Source of the DNA: Embleya hyalina
GTDB taxonomy: Bacteria; Actinomycetota; Actinomycetes; Streptomycetales; Streptomycetaceae
Length of the DNA stretch: 64,000 nt
Reading direction: 5' to 3'
Assembly (NCBI RefSeq): GCF_003967355.1
Contig: NZ_BIFH01000017.1
Location: forward strand, 62,001 to 126,000
This document shows positions 1 through 7,940 of this stretch, in pieces. Positions within the stretch are counted from its first letter, which is position 1. Every line of letters begins with the position of its first letter. The position numbers and the translations under genes were made by a program. The notes under the pieces were generated by a model that was given only the letters and a program-made list of their open reading frames with translations, made no database searches and was not told the DNA's origin.

Positions 1-2
1 AA

Positions 3-455
3 CTCGAAGAAAAACTCGGGTTCGCCCTGCCGGCCGAATACCGGGCCTGGCTCGCCGCCACCAACGGTGCCGACTTCCCGGTCGCCGCCCAGCTCATGCC
101 CCGTGGCCTGGACCCGGAGGACGACCTCTACGGCCACCGCACCGGCGGCGACCCGCAGACCGAACTGCTCTACGCCCACGGCTATTGCCGCGACGTGCTC
201 ACCCGGGACTATCTGCCGGTCACCCGACTCACCACCGGAATCGTGGCGATCAAGGTGACCGAGCCCGAATGCGGCTCGCTCTGGTATTGGAGCGAATCGA
301 CGCTCGACACCGACGAGGAATACACCCCCGAATACATCTCGACCCACCTGCTCCGCCGGGTGGCCGATACCTTCGCCCAGTTCCTGGAACTGTGGGAGAT
401 CGACCCGACCTCCCCGTTCCTGGATTCGGCAGATCCGGAACGGACCGCGCCATGA
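3..455 (+). CDS. SUKH (SMI1/KNR4) family protein, 5' end outside window
   Basis: The reading frame is open from the first bases, so the start lies upstream of the window; 150 residues are visible. The N-terminal stretch LPAEYRAWLAATNG is the typical SMI1/KNR4 entry (LP..Y..WL...NG), and a later GSLWYWSE fits the core strand of the fold. SUKH proteins are known mainly as immunity proteins that bind nuclease or other polymorphic toxins in the cytoplasm. The stop overlaps the start of the next gene (ATGA at 452-455), so the two are probably translationally coupled. The pairing with a WHH-type nuclease domain downstream supports an immunity role, but the cognate toxin is not proven. Confidence 0.8.
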   Translation, partial: LEEKLGFALPAEYRAWLAATNGADFPVAAQLMPRGLDPEDDLYGHRTGGDPQTELLYAHGYCRDVLTRDYLPVTRLTTGIVAIKVTEPECGSLWYWSESTLDTDEEYTPEYISTHLLRRVADTFAQFLELWEIDPTSPFLDSADPERTAP

Positions 456-1462
456 CCGATATCGGAGCCGCGGCCGGCGACTCGCCGGCCGCCGAATTCG
501 CGGGTTCGATCGTCGATTTCGGCCGCACGTCGCGCAGTCGGGTCTACCCCGGCGGGGTCTTCGTCGACCTGTACGGATTCCCGGATTTCCTGCCGTACGC
601 GCGGGTGGTGATCGAGGCCGCGCCGATCCCGCCGGGGCTCGGCGTCGACGAGGCCCGGGTCACCGACGTACTCGCGGCCAACCTCGCGGCGGTCGGCACC
701 GGCGATCCGCTCTACCGGGGCCTCGTGGAGACGGCGACCCCGCGCGGCTGGACCTGGCACCACGCGCCGCACGCACGTCGGCTGTACCTGATCCCGGTGG
801 ACGTCAAGAACGCCATGCTCCACCACGGCGGGGTGGCCACGATGACGTCGGTCGACCGGGACCGCACCGGCCTGTGGAGCCCGGTCGAGCAGGCCCGGGT
901 ACCGGTTACGCCGGACGTCGGCCGACCGCTGACCGACGTCGACCTGACCCACCTGGAGGGCAAGTACCTCAAGTACCGACTCCCGGACGCCTACCGGGAG
1001 TTGCTGATCGACAACGGCGGCGGCCCGCCGGCCCGACCGGCGGTGCACCCGCGTCACGGGTTCGTGTTCGACCAGCAGTTCTTCAACCTCTACGGCGCGT
1101 ACGACCCGTACGACCTGCTGGACGTGACGGCCCGGTTCACCGACCGGCTGACCGCCGACTTCCTGGCCGTCGCGTGGGTCCAGGGCGGCGCGCTGGTGCT
1201 CAAGACCCGGGGACGGGACGCCGGTTCGGTCTGGTACTGGGACAACGACGACCGCTACGCCCGACAGGGCGACACCCCGGAGGCGACCGTCGCGCTGCTG
1301 TCCCGGCTCGCCGACGACGTCGGCACGCTGCTGGCCGACGAGTTGGTCCAGGTGCCCGGCGAACTCGACGAGATCGCCCGCGTCGCGGCGGCCGCCGGCC
1401 ACTACCGACCGATCGTCGTCGACCACGCGGGCGCGGGTCTGCCCGCCGACCTGCGTCCCTGA
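452..1462 (+). CDS. WHH-type nuclease domain fused to a SUKH domain
   Basis: A 336-residue cytoplasmic-looking protein without signal peptide or membrane segment. Residues about 15-150 resemble the WHH branch of HNH/EndoVII nucleases found at the ends of polymorphic toxins: a YGFPDFLPYA entry, a D.ARV.DVLAAN segment, then WTWHH and HHGG. The His usually seen between WHH and HTGG (as I recall the family) is replaced in IPVDVKNA. Residues about 165-300 form a SUKH domain (LEGKYLKYRLPDAYRELLIDNGG, then VWYWDND). A toxin-like domain joined to its usual antidote fold in one short polypeptide is unusual; it may be a self-neutralised nuclease, a decoy or a dead relic. ATG at 452 overlaps the upstream stop. 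The family call is by motif memory only. Confidence 0.7.
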   Translation: MTDIGAAAGDSPAAEFAGSIVDFGRTSRSRVYPGGVFVDLYGFPDFLPYARVVIEAAPIPPGLGVDEARVTDVLAANLAAVGTGDPLYRGLVETATPRGWTWHHAPHARRLYLIPVDVKNAMLHHGGVATMTSVDRDRTGLWSPVEQARVPVTPDVGRPLTDVDLTHLEGKYLKYRLPDAYRELLIDNGGGPPARPAVHPRHGFVFDQQFFNLYGAYDPYDLLDVTARFTDRLTADFLAVAWVQGGALVLKTRGRDAGSVWYWDNDDRYARQGDTPEATVALLSRLADDVGTLLADELVQVPGELDEIARVAAAAGHYRPIVVDHAGAGLPADLRP

Positions 1463-1493
1463 CGCGGCATCACGAAGGGAACGGACGAGACCG

Positions 1494-1916
1494 ATGTTCG
1501 ACAATCAGCTGCCGCCCGGCGTCGGTGCGGCGTTGCAACGCCCCGGCCTGGAGCCGATGACGGCGGTGAGCGCGCACACCACGCTCGTGGACCTGCATCC
1601 GGCCGTGACCGCGCTCCTCGACCGCACCGAGCCCGCGATGCGCTCGGTGTTCCACGGGCGTTGCCCGGACGCGGCGTTGTTGTCCGAGGTCGCGGTCGAG
1701 GCGGAGGCGTCGTTGGCCGCCGAGGGTGCGCACGACCCCGACCACGAGGCGGTACTCGGCCGGATGCGGCACCTGCTGCGCGGCGCGGCGCTGGCCGCGA
1801 TCCTGCTGCGCGAGCCGAACGACCCCGCGCACGAGCGGCCGATCCCGCCCTGCTCGTCCTGCGCGCCCGCGCTGGCCGATCTGGGCGTGACCGTCCTGGA
1901 GGTGCCCGCGTCATGA
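1494..1916 (+). CDS. YwqJ-like deaminase-fold protein
   Basis: 140 residues. The pattern LHPAV...F.GRCPDAALLSE followed by PPCSSCAPALADLGV matches the YwqJ-related deaminases: a first zinc/catalytic motif (normally C-A-E or H-A-E) and a PCxxC zinc pair near the C terminus. Here the first motif reads C-P-D, so the general acid/base Glu is replaced by Asp; activity is uncertain. YwqJ relatives occur as toxins or as stand-alone cytoplasmic genes beside SUKH immunity genes, as here. The gene begins 31 bp after the WHH-SUKH gene and its stop overlaps the next start by ATGA, indicating one operon. Confidence 0.7.
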   Translation: MFDNQLPPGVGAALQRPGLEPMTAVSAHTTLVDLHPAVTALLDRTEPAMRSVFHGRCPDAALLSEVAVEAEASLAAEGAHDPDHEAVLGRMRHLLRGAALAAILLREPNDPAHERPIPPCSSCAPALADLGVTVLEVPAS

Positions 1917-2656
1917 GCGACCGTTTCCCCGAGGCGGTGGCCGAGGCCCTGTCGGCCACCGGCTGGCAACCCGGCATCCACATCCCGGAAGAGGAACTGC
2001 TGCGCTGGTACCGGGCGTTGGGCACCGCCGGGATCGACGTCCCGCCGGGCGCGATCAAGGCGCTGTGGGAGTTCGGCGGGATGACGGTGCATCAGTACGG
2101 GCCCGGCGCGGACATGTCCCGGATGCCGTTCCGGATCGACCCGCTGGTCGGGCTGTACGCGGGCGACGTGCTCGCGGCGTACGGCGCGGCGCTGGGCCGG
2201 CCGCTCACCCCGGTCGGCGAATACGACCTGGGACGCGGCCGGTTGGCGATGGATCCGCGCGGCGCGGTCTACCTGTGGTGGGGCGACCTGTGGCACGTGG
2301 CCGACACCTTCGACGGCGCGCTGATCGCGCTGATCGAAGGTCGGCGGCCCACCAGGCTGAACCTGACGCCCGCCCGGGAGCCGCTGCCCCCGAAGCCGAT
2401 CGACGAGCGCGAGGCCCGGGACAGGGCTCGGCGGCACGTGGTCGGCGGCGGCCCGCACGCGCCGATCGACTTCGTGATGACCGAGTTCGAGTACGGCTGG
2501 TTGGTCCAGGCGATCTTCGCCGACCCCGACCCGATGGCCAACGTGGGCGCCGGCCAGTGGATCATCGACCGCCGCAACGGCCGGGTGACCCTGTGGCCGA
2601 GCCTGCCCACCGAAAACGTCCTGGCCCTGTTCCGCGAACGCCACGTGGACGCGTAG
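1913..2656 (+). CDS. SUKH-3 domain protein with YrhB-like C-terminal domain
   Basis: 247 residues. The N-terminal half (about 1-145) has the SUKH-3 layout: GWQPGIHIPEEELLRWYRALG, then FGGMTVHQYGPG, PLTPVGEYDLGRG and VYLWWGD. The C-terminal part (about 160-247), with EYGWLVQAIF and IIDRRNGRVTLWP, resembles YrhB/Imm35-type immunity domains. Two immunity-type domains in tandem suggest protection against more than one toxin, or partnership with the preceding deaminase. ATG at 1913 overlaps the stop of the deaminase gene (ATGA). This is the last gene of the operon; a strong hairpin follows before the convergent DUF6114 gene. The YrhB assignment is less certain than SUKH-3. Confidence 0.75.
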   Translation: MSDRFPEAVAEALSATGWQPGIHIPEEELLRWYRALGTAGIDVPPGAIKALWEFGGMTVHQYGPGADMSRMPFRIDPLVGLYAGDVLAAYGAALGRPLTPVGEYDLGRGRLAMDPRGAVYLWWGDLWHVADTFDGALIALIEGRRPTRLNLTPAREPLPPKPIDEREARDRARRHVVGGGPHAPIDFVMTEFEYGWLVQAIFADPDPMANVGAGQWIIDRRNGRVTLWPSLPTENVLALFRERHVDA

Positions 2657-2681
2657 CACCGGGCGACAACCGGCCCACACG

Positions 2682-2722
2682 CCGATGCGCCCCGGAACCG
2701 CGTGGGTTCCGGGGCGCGTCGG
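2682..2722. terminator. Bidirectional terminator-like hairpin
   Basis: GCGCCCCGGAACC (2687-2699) pairs perfectly with GGTTCCGGGGCGC (2705-2717) around a 5-nt loop, and the stem extends outward to about 18 bp with one wobble. It sits between the convergent SUKH-3 and DUF6114 genes and could end transcription from both sides. There is no T-run. Confidence 0.75.
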
Positions 2723-2761
2723 TGGTTCGGTGCGTCGACCGCTCGTGTCGACCCGACCCGA

Positions 2762-4516
2762 CTACTTCACGTTGACCTTGTTGATGCCGTAGCCGGGGAT
2801 GTGCAACTTCCCGCCCAACTGGGCGTACATCGAACTCTCCACGTTCGTGAAGAACACGACCGGCACGTTGATCGGCGGCGGGCTCTCGGGTGTGAAGGTG
2901 ATCGGGATGATCCCGAAGATGTTCCCCTTGAGGTACTTCACGTACATCGTCGTCGGGATGTCCGCGTCCATCCAGGACTTGCTGCCCTCGTCGGACGAGA
3001 TGACGACGTCCTTGCCGCCCGCCTCCTTCACCGTCATGGACATGTTCCAGATGTCGATGCCCTTGGACACGGTGAACTTGAGCGCGTTCTCCTCGACCCC
3101 GGCGAGCGTTTCGACCTTGACCACGCCCTCGTAGTTCAGCCCGGCCATGGCCAGCAGGCTGGACTTGAGGACCAGGGGGTCCACCGCGACCGGCGGGATC
3201 CCGTTGCCGCTCTTGGCGTTCACGGGACCCTGGACCGGGCACGGAAAGGGCGGCTTGCCGTCCTTCGGCGCCGCCGACGACGACGTGGCCGACGGCTTGG
3301 CCGACGTCGTCGTGGGCTTGGTCGAGGGTTTGCCCGACGCCGAAGCGGAGGGCGTCGACGCGGCCGCCGCCGGCGGCGTGGCCGAAGCCGAGCCGCCCGA
3401 GGCCGCCAACGGTGCGACGGGTGGGACGGGTGCGGCGGGTACCGTCGACGCCGGCGCGGACGACGCCGTCGAGGGCGGCTTGATCCCGGGCAGGCCGAGC
3501 CCCGGCAACCCGGGCAACGTCAACTCGGGCAGTCTCAGCTCCGGCAGCTTCAACTCGGGCAGCTTGAACGCCGGTTCCCCGCTTGCCGGTGCCGTGCTCT
3601 CCGGCGACTTCGAGGTGCCGGCCTTCGCGTCGGCCGTCGGGTTCCGCGCGGCGGTGGGTTGCCCCGCCGCGGACTGCGTCCGCGCCGCCTTGCCGGCGGG
3701 GGTCGAACCCGCCGACGCGGCGGCCGTGATGCTCGGCGCCGCGCTCGACGCGCTCGGCGCGGCCGACGCCGAACCGGCCGACGCGGTGGGACTCGCCGAG
3801 GCGCACGGCCCGTCCGCGTACGGGTTCTCGGGCAGCGAGTCGCCGGGCGACGCACTGGCGATCCCGACCAGCCCGACCACGCCGGCCATCGCGGCCACGA
3901 TCACCGCGAGCGTGACCCTGGGGGCGGCCGTTCCCGCCGCCGTGTCACCGGGCCGGTCGGTCTCCGACCCGGTCGACGCTTCCCCCGAGGCATCGGGGGC
4001 CTTCCCGCTCGACACGTCGGCCGGGAAGCCGTCCTCGACGAGCGTGTCGTCGGAGTCGGCGCGGCCGTCGTGTCCGTCCCCCCGGTCGTCGTCACCGCTG
4101 CGCTCGTCGTGCTCGTCGTCCGACGACTCGTCGTACGTCCACGAGGTCGCGAGCATGCCGCCGACGAGGCCGAACAACATGCCCACGCCGAAGCCGCCGA
4201 ATGTCGCCACGATGAAGGACACGAGCGACACGATGATCACGAAGATCCCGAGGTAGATCCGCGCCGCCGGGGTCAACCAGAGCGCGATTCCACACATGAT
4301 CAGGATGGCGCCGATGAACAGCGCCGAGACGCCGCCGAACTGCGTCAGCCTGACCGTGACGTCACCCGCGCTGACGGATGCGTACGGGGCCCACAGGATG
4401 GGTCCGGCAGCCAGGATGGTGAAGAGTCCGGCCCAGAACGGCCGGGCCGATCGCCACTCCCGAAACGCGCGCCGGCCGCGCACGACCGCATGGGGATGCC
4501 GCTGTTCTGCGGTCAC
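2762..4516 (-). CDS. DUF6114 domain membrane protein with long C-terminal extension
   Basis: 584 residues. The first ~130 residues hold about four hydrophobic segments (FWAGLFTILAAGPILW, GVSALFIGAILIMCGIALWL, IYLGIFVIIVSLVSFIV, GVGMLFGLVGGML), the DUF6114 signature as I know it. An acidic DDEHDERSGDDD linker and a further hydrophobic segment (VTLAVIVAAMAGVVGLVGIAS, near residue 210) follow. Next comes a long Ala/Ser/Pro region containing a repeated LPEL/LPGL pentad (LKLPELKLPELRLPELTLPG), and then a ~180-residue C-terminal globular domain of unknown role, probably outside the membrane. DUF6114 proteins I know are far shorter, so this is a fusion or extension. It lies downstream of the DUF6230 gene, its usual partner. 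Function unknown. Confidence 0.75.
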   Translation of the reverse strand: MTAEQRHPHAVVRGRRAFREWRSARPFWAGLFTILAAGPILWAPYASVSAGDVTVRLTQFGGVSALFIGAILIMCGIALWLTPAARIYLGIFVIIVSLVSFIVATFGGFGVGMLFGLVGGMLATSWTYDESSDDEHDERSGDDDRGDGHDGRADSDDTLVEDGFPADVSSGKAPDASGEASTGSETDRPGDTAAGTAAPRVTLAVIVAAMAGVVGLVGIASASPGDSLPENPYADGPCASASPTASAGSASAAPSASSAAPSITAAASAGSTPAGKAARTQSAAGQPTAARNPTADAKAGTSKSPESTAPASGEPAFKLPELKLPELRLPELTLPGLPGLGLPGIKPPSTASSAPASTVPAAPVPPVAPLAASGGSASATPPAAAASTPSASASGKPSTKPTTTSAKPSATSSSAAPKDGKPPFPCPVQGPVNAKSGNGIPPVAVDPLVLKSSLLAMAGLNYEGVVKVETLAGVEENALKFTVSKGIDIWNMSMTVKEAGGKDVVISSDEGSKSWMDADIPTTMYVKYLKGNIFGIIPITFTPESPPPINVPVVFFTNVESSMYAQLGGKLHIPGYGINKVNVK

Positions 4517-4592
4517 GATTCAACTCCCTGGAATGCCGCCTCGATACGACTGACCGGCTGTGGGCGACGAGGCGCCCACAGCCGACGGAACG

Positions 4593-5216
4593 TCAGAAGC
4601 ACTCCTTGCTACCGCCGCCGACCTCCAGGTGGAGGTCCTTGAGATAGAACCGGCCCGCCTGCACGAGCCAGGCCGACTGCTTGACGTCGGTGAACGTCGC
4701 CTTGTTGGCCTGCTGGCCGAACATCGTCGGGTGGCCGTTGCCGATGGTGGCCGGACCCTTGCCCCCCGAGCCCTTGGCCATGGTCGAGGCGTCGACGCCG
4801 ATGTCGATGTTCTCGAACACCGCGTCGCCGTCCAGCCCGTCCATCGACAGGGTCATGTTGTCGGCCTCGGCCTTGGTGCCCTTGCCGCCGGCCTCGATCC
4901 GGAGCACGATGCCGAACGGCCCCTTGACCGACTGACACAGGTTGGTGATGTCGGCGTGCCCGATCGCGGCGGTCGCGACCGGCACGTCGGCGCCCTTGTT
5001 CCGCTTGAGGAAGTCGCCGAACTGCGAGAAGTCCGTCGCCTCCATCTTGTCGGCGCGGACCTTGAAGTTGCCGCCGCCCACGGTGATGTTCACCGGGACC
5101 ACACCGTTCGCGACACCCGCGAACATGCCCACGGTCATTGCCGCGACCGGCAGGAGCACGATGCCGAATCGCTTCCAGCGGGTCTTGCCGCTACCCGCCT
5201 GAACCTTCTTGTCCAT
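4593..5216 (-). CDS. DUF6230 family exported protein
   Basis: 207 residues beginning MDKKVQAGSGKTRWKRFGIVLLPVAAMTVGMFAGVANG in outline: a basic start and one hydrophobic segment (about 16-36) that acts as signal peptide or anchor. The exported part has a Gly-rich beta-type pattern (VNITVGGGNFKVRADKMEATDFSQFGDF, read in pieces) ending YLKDLHLEVGGG. DUF6230 and DUF6114 genes are paired in Streptomyces, where some were annotated as cholesterol esterases without proof. A purine-rich GGAGGA lies just before the ATG. A copy of the acyl-CoA motif (5425-5440) lies 209 bp upstream, hinting at co-regulation with lipid-type genes. Confidence 0.8.
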   Translation of the reverse strand: MDKKVQAGSGKTRWKRFGIVLLPVAAMTVGMFAGVANGVVPVNITVGGGNFKVRADKMEATDFSQFGDFLKRNKGADVPVATAAIGHADITNLCQSVKGPFGIVLRIEAGGKGTKAEADNMTLSMDGLDGDAVFENIDIGVDASTMAKGSGGKGPATIGNGHPTMFGQQANKATFTDVKQSAWLVQAGRFYLKDLHLEVGGGSKECF

Positions 5217-5424
5217 GGTCCTCCTCGGGACAGAGTCCCCTCCTCATGCGGACCAGGGCCGCACGTGGCGGGGCATGGAGGGAGGGCCTGCCTGTCCCGG
5301 GAGGACCGGCGCGGCCTGGATGGGGAGGTCCGCGTCCGTGCCACCGACCGGCTGCCGGGGCGAATGGGACACGGATCGAGCGGCCCGATCATCTTTCACG
5401 ACCGGGTCGGCACACAAGAGGTTC

Positions 5425-5440
5425 GTTACCGACGAGTAAC
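5425..5440 (+). promoter_or_regulatory. Putative operator, GTTACY-N4-RGTA motif (DUF6230 promoter)
   Basis: GTTACCGACGAGTAAC is the most symmetrical copy of the motif in the window (GTTAC and GTAAC half-sites). It lies upstream of the minus-strand DUF6230/DUF6114 genes. Confidence 0.55.
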
Positions 5441-5607
5441 GCGGTCCGTCCAACGCCGCTCGCCACCGGATCACAGCGCGGCATCGAGACGCACGCCCGC
5501 CGATCCGATTTTGTGGGATAAGTCCGTTAACGGATCACCAGGAGGTCACCAAAAGACACGCAGGGCGAGGGAAATGACCCATAGTCAAAGATGGGTAAAG
5601 ACAGCGC

Positions 5608-5641
5608 CCCGGCCGCTCTCGGAATCGAGAACGGCCGGGGC
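5608..5641 (-). terminator. Terminator hairpin after the thioredoxin-like gene
   Basis: CCCCGGCCG (5608-5616) pairs with CGGCCGGGG (5633-5641), and the stem continues inward as CTCTCG/CGAGAA with one mismatch, giving about 15 bp around a 4-nt loop. It lies about 100 bp past the stop of the minus-strand gene. Confidence 0.75.
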
Positions 5642-5743
5642 TTCATCGACAAAGCGAGCGAGTGCGGCCGGCGCCCGGGACGCGGCCCGGAACGCCGCGC
5701 GGACCGGTGTCCGACGGAGCCGGACCGCGACGCTGACGCAGAC

Positions 5744-6703
5744 TCAGAAAAGCACGCCCGCAAGGGCCATGCGCGCCTTCGGCACCCGGGGGTCGTCGGC
5801 GCCGACGATCTCGAACAGCTCGAGCAGGTGCAACCGCGCCTTGTTCCGCTCGTCGCCCGAGGTCCGCCGTACGGTCTCCACGAGTCGGGCGAACGCCTCG
5901 TCGGCGCGGCCGTCGAGGATGTCCACGTCGGCGGCGAGGGTCTGTACGGCGACGTCGTCCGGGTGCTCGGCGGCGTCCGCCCGGGCCTTGTCCGCGTCCA
6001 CACCCTGGGTGCGCAGCAGGAGTTCGGTGTTGATCAGGCCGAGCTTGGCCTCGGCGTGCGCGGGGTGGTCGGAGAGCACGTTGCGGAACGCCTGGGCCGC
6101 CCCGTCCAGATCGCCGGCCTCCAGCGCCTCGTCGGCGGGCGCGAGCAGCGGGTCGCCGGGGGGCTCCTCCTCGGACTCGGCGTCGTCGGGGGCCTCGGCC
6201 GGCGCGCCGTCGACCACCACGCCGGTCAGCCCGAAGCGCTCCTCGCCGAGCTGGACGAGCTGGTCGAGCACCTGTCGCGCCTGCTGCTCGGGCACCACAC
6301 CCTGGAACAGCGGGGCGAGCTGGCCGCCGAGCACCGCCATCACGGCGGGGATGCCCTGGATCCCGAACTCCTGGGCCAGGCGCGGGTTGGCGTCGACGTC
6401 GATCTTGGCGAGCACGAAGCGGCCGGCATACTCCTCGGCCAACCGCTCCAGGAGCGGGCTCAGCTGCTTGCACGGCTGACACCACTCGGCCCAGAAGTCG
6501 ATCACGACGGGCGCCTGCTGGGAGAGCGCGAGCACATCGGTCTCGAAGGTGGCCTCGGTGACGTCGATGACGACCCGTTGGCCACCGGCCGCGGCGGCGG
6601 GCTTCCCGGCCGGTGCGGCCGCACGCTTGGCGGCATTGTCGGCGGCGGCCTTGACCGCCCCGAGATCGACTACTCCGCGCATGGACATGTTCCGTGGCTG
6701 CAT
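5744..6703 (-). CDS. YbbN-type thioredoxin with TPR-like C-terminal region
   Basis: 319 residues from ATG 6703, preceded by a GGGGGAAG ribosome binding site; longer readings upstream lack support. Residues about 45-150 are a thioredoxin fold with the redox motif WAEWCQPCKQL (C-Q-P-C; thioredoxin proper has CGPC) and the cis-Pro segment GIQGIPAV. The rest is acidic and then helical, with repeat-like segments (ALEAGDLDGAAQAFRNVL) as in E. coli YbbN/CnoX, a co-chaperone. It is therefore likely a cytoplasmic redox or holdase protein rather than a general thioredoxin. It is monocistronic, with its own downstream terminator. Confidence 0.85.
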   Translation of the reverse strand: MQPRNMSMRGVVDLGAVKAAADNAAKRAAAPAGKPAAAAGGQRVVIDVTEATFETDVLALSQQAPVVIDFWAEWCQPCKQLSPLLERLAEEYAGRFVLAKIDVDANPRLAQEFGIQGIPAVMAVLGGQLAPLFQGVVPEQQARQVLDQLVQLGEERFGLTGVVVDGAPAEAPDDAESEEEPPGDPLLAPADEALEAGDLDGAAQAFRNVLSDHPAHAEAKLGLINTELLLRTQGVDADKARADAAEHPDDVAVQTLAADVDILDGRADEAFARLVETVRRTSGDERNKARLHLLELFEIVGADDPRVPKARMALAGVLF

Positions 6704-6878
6704 GTAGACATCTTCCCCCGAGAGCAAGGCGAACGATGCACGGGGCGACCCACCGGCACACGCACGAGTCCCGTCGCGCCCCGGTCCCCGCAGGATGCGG
6801 GCCCCGGGACGGACGACGACCCTTGACGGGTCGTCAGTCGCGATCGTGTGCTCGAATCCCCATCCAGGCACCGCGATT

Positions 6879-6895
6879 CGCTACGGCTCGTAGCG
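6879..6895. promoter_or_regulatory. 7-bp inverted repeat upstream of the thioredoxin-like gene
   Basis: CGCTACG-GCT-CGTAGCG, in the divergent gap between the thioredoxin-like gene (minus) and a TetR gene (plus). It could be an operator or hairpin; no regulator can be assigned. Confidence 0.35.
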
Positions 6896-6980
6896 TAAGG
6901 GGAGCGCCGGGGGGAATGCGACCGTAGGATCCCGAATGGCGGATGTGAGTTGCGCCACCGGTCCGGATCACGCCAGGTAC

Positions 6981-6996
6981 CGTACCAACCGGTAAC
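6981..6996 (-). promoter_or_regulatory. Putative TetR autoregulatory operator
   Basis: Read on the minus strand, GTTACCGGTTGGTACG fits GTTACY-N4-RGTA. On the plus strand it also contains TACC-AACC-GGTA. It ends 10 bp before the GTG start of the TetR gene, where a repressor would block its own expression. Confidence 0.55.
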
Positions 6997-7006
6997 ATGA
7001 CCGCCC

Positions 7007-7669
7007 GTGCACGACGAATCGGCGGAAACGGCGGAACGACGGGCGGTCGGCGCGCCCCCACAGCGCATCGGGCGCCCCCGCAGCACCACTGCGGACGACG
7101 CGATCCTGGCCGCGGCGCGCGCACTCCTGGCCGAGGGCGGCTGGGCGGGGCTGACCATGGGCGACGTCGCCACGCGTGCGGGCGTGGCCAAGACCACGCT
7201 GTACCGCCGCTGGCACTCCAAGCACGACCTGGCCATCGCCGCCGTCGCGGAGATGCTGGGCACGCTGCGCCTGCCGGATCGGGGCCCGGATCTACGCGCG
7301 GACATCGAGGACGTGGTCCGCCGCTTCGCCGCGCTCCTCGGCCGTCCCGAGATGCGCACGGCCCTGATGGGCCTGGTAGCCGACTCCACCAGCGACCCGG
7401 CCCTGCGGCGGCGCATCCGCGAGGAGGTCGTCGACCCCCAAAAACGCCTGGTGGTGGAGGGCCGAGCCCGAGCCGAGGCCAGGGGCGAGATCACCGCCCC
7501 CGGCGACATAGACGTGGACCTGATCTTCGACGTGATCGCCGGCACAGTGGTCCAACACGTCCTGGTAAGCGCCGAACCCGCCTCCGACAACTGGATCCAA
7601 CGCTTCACCACATTCGTGGCAACCGCCCTACTCCCCCACCCCGGACAACCAGCCCACCCACCCGCTTGA
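7007..7669 (+). CDS. TetR/AcrR family transcriptional regulator
   Basis: 220 residues from GTG 7007. Residues about 22-75 form the TetR helix-turn-helix (DDAILAAARALLAEGGWAGL, GDVATRAGVAKTTLYRRWHSK). The C-terminal part is a helical ligand-binding/dimer domain. The gene lies between the thioredoxin-like gene and the convergent icmA gene. A motif directly upstream (6981-6996) is shared with the promoters of ccr, thiolase/mce, meaA, the tandem hydroxyacyl-CoA dehydrogenase and the DUF6230 gene. I therefore infer that this protein may be the local repressor of acyl-CoA metabolism, perhaps sensing an acyl-CoA. The family is clear; the regulon is inference. Confidence 0.85.
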   Translation: MHDESAETAERRAVGAPPQRIGRPRSTTADDAILAAARALLAEGGWAGLTMGDVATRAGVAKTTLYRRWHSKHDLAIAAVAEMLGTLRLPDRGPDLRADIEDVVRRFAALLGRPEMRTALMGLVADSTSDPALRRRIREEVVDPQKRLVVEGRARAEARGEITAPGDIDVDLIFDVIAGTVVQHVLVSAEPASDNWIQRFTTFVATALLPHPGQPAHPPA

Positions 7670-7689
7670 GCCCCTCACCCAAAGCCCGA

Positions 7690-7925
7690 GTCAACTCCCC
7701 CAAAAGCCCACCCAAGCAATTCCAGCCCACCGGTGCTTGAGGCCACCTCGACCGAAGGCCAGGTCAACTCCCACACAAGCCCACCCACGCAATTCCAGCC
7801 CGGCCGGCGTTTGAGGCCAAAGGCACCCCGACCGGCCCAGGTGCGCGCGAGGCCACCTCGACGGGAGCCCAGGCCCTCGACCGAAGGCCGGGTCCCCCAG
7901 CCCGGCCGGCGTTTGAGGCCAAAGG
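7690..7925. repeat. Tandem-repeat array A in a convergent gap
   Basis: Three related units begin CAGCCC at 7723, 7796 and 7898 (spacings 73 and 102 bp). The core of the last two is GGCCGGCGTTTGAGGCC, with short GGCC arms around GGCGTTTGA. Between cores lie repeated pieces such as AAGCCCACCCA and CTCGACCGAAGGCC. The array fills the 271-bp space between the convergent TetR and icmA genes and resembles arrays B and C. Confidence 0.75.
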
Positions 7926-7940
7926 CCGCCCGGACCGGGC

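Larger units (their letters stand above)
5217..5743. other. Intergenic region between DUF6230 and thioredoxin genes
   Basis: 527 bp without a convincing gene. It contains the promoter side of the minus-strand DUF6230 gene with a GTTACY-N4-RGTA site, and the terminator of the upstream thioredoxin-like gene. Its middle (5380-5600) is visibly less GC-rich than the coding surroundings, as expected for a promoter. Confidence 0.7.

Noticed and set aside
209-1504. 431-residue minus-strand frame across the WHH-SUKH gene
   Set aside because: Opposite to a gene with recognisable domains, Arg/Val/Gly-biased composition, no motif or ribosome site.
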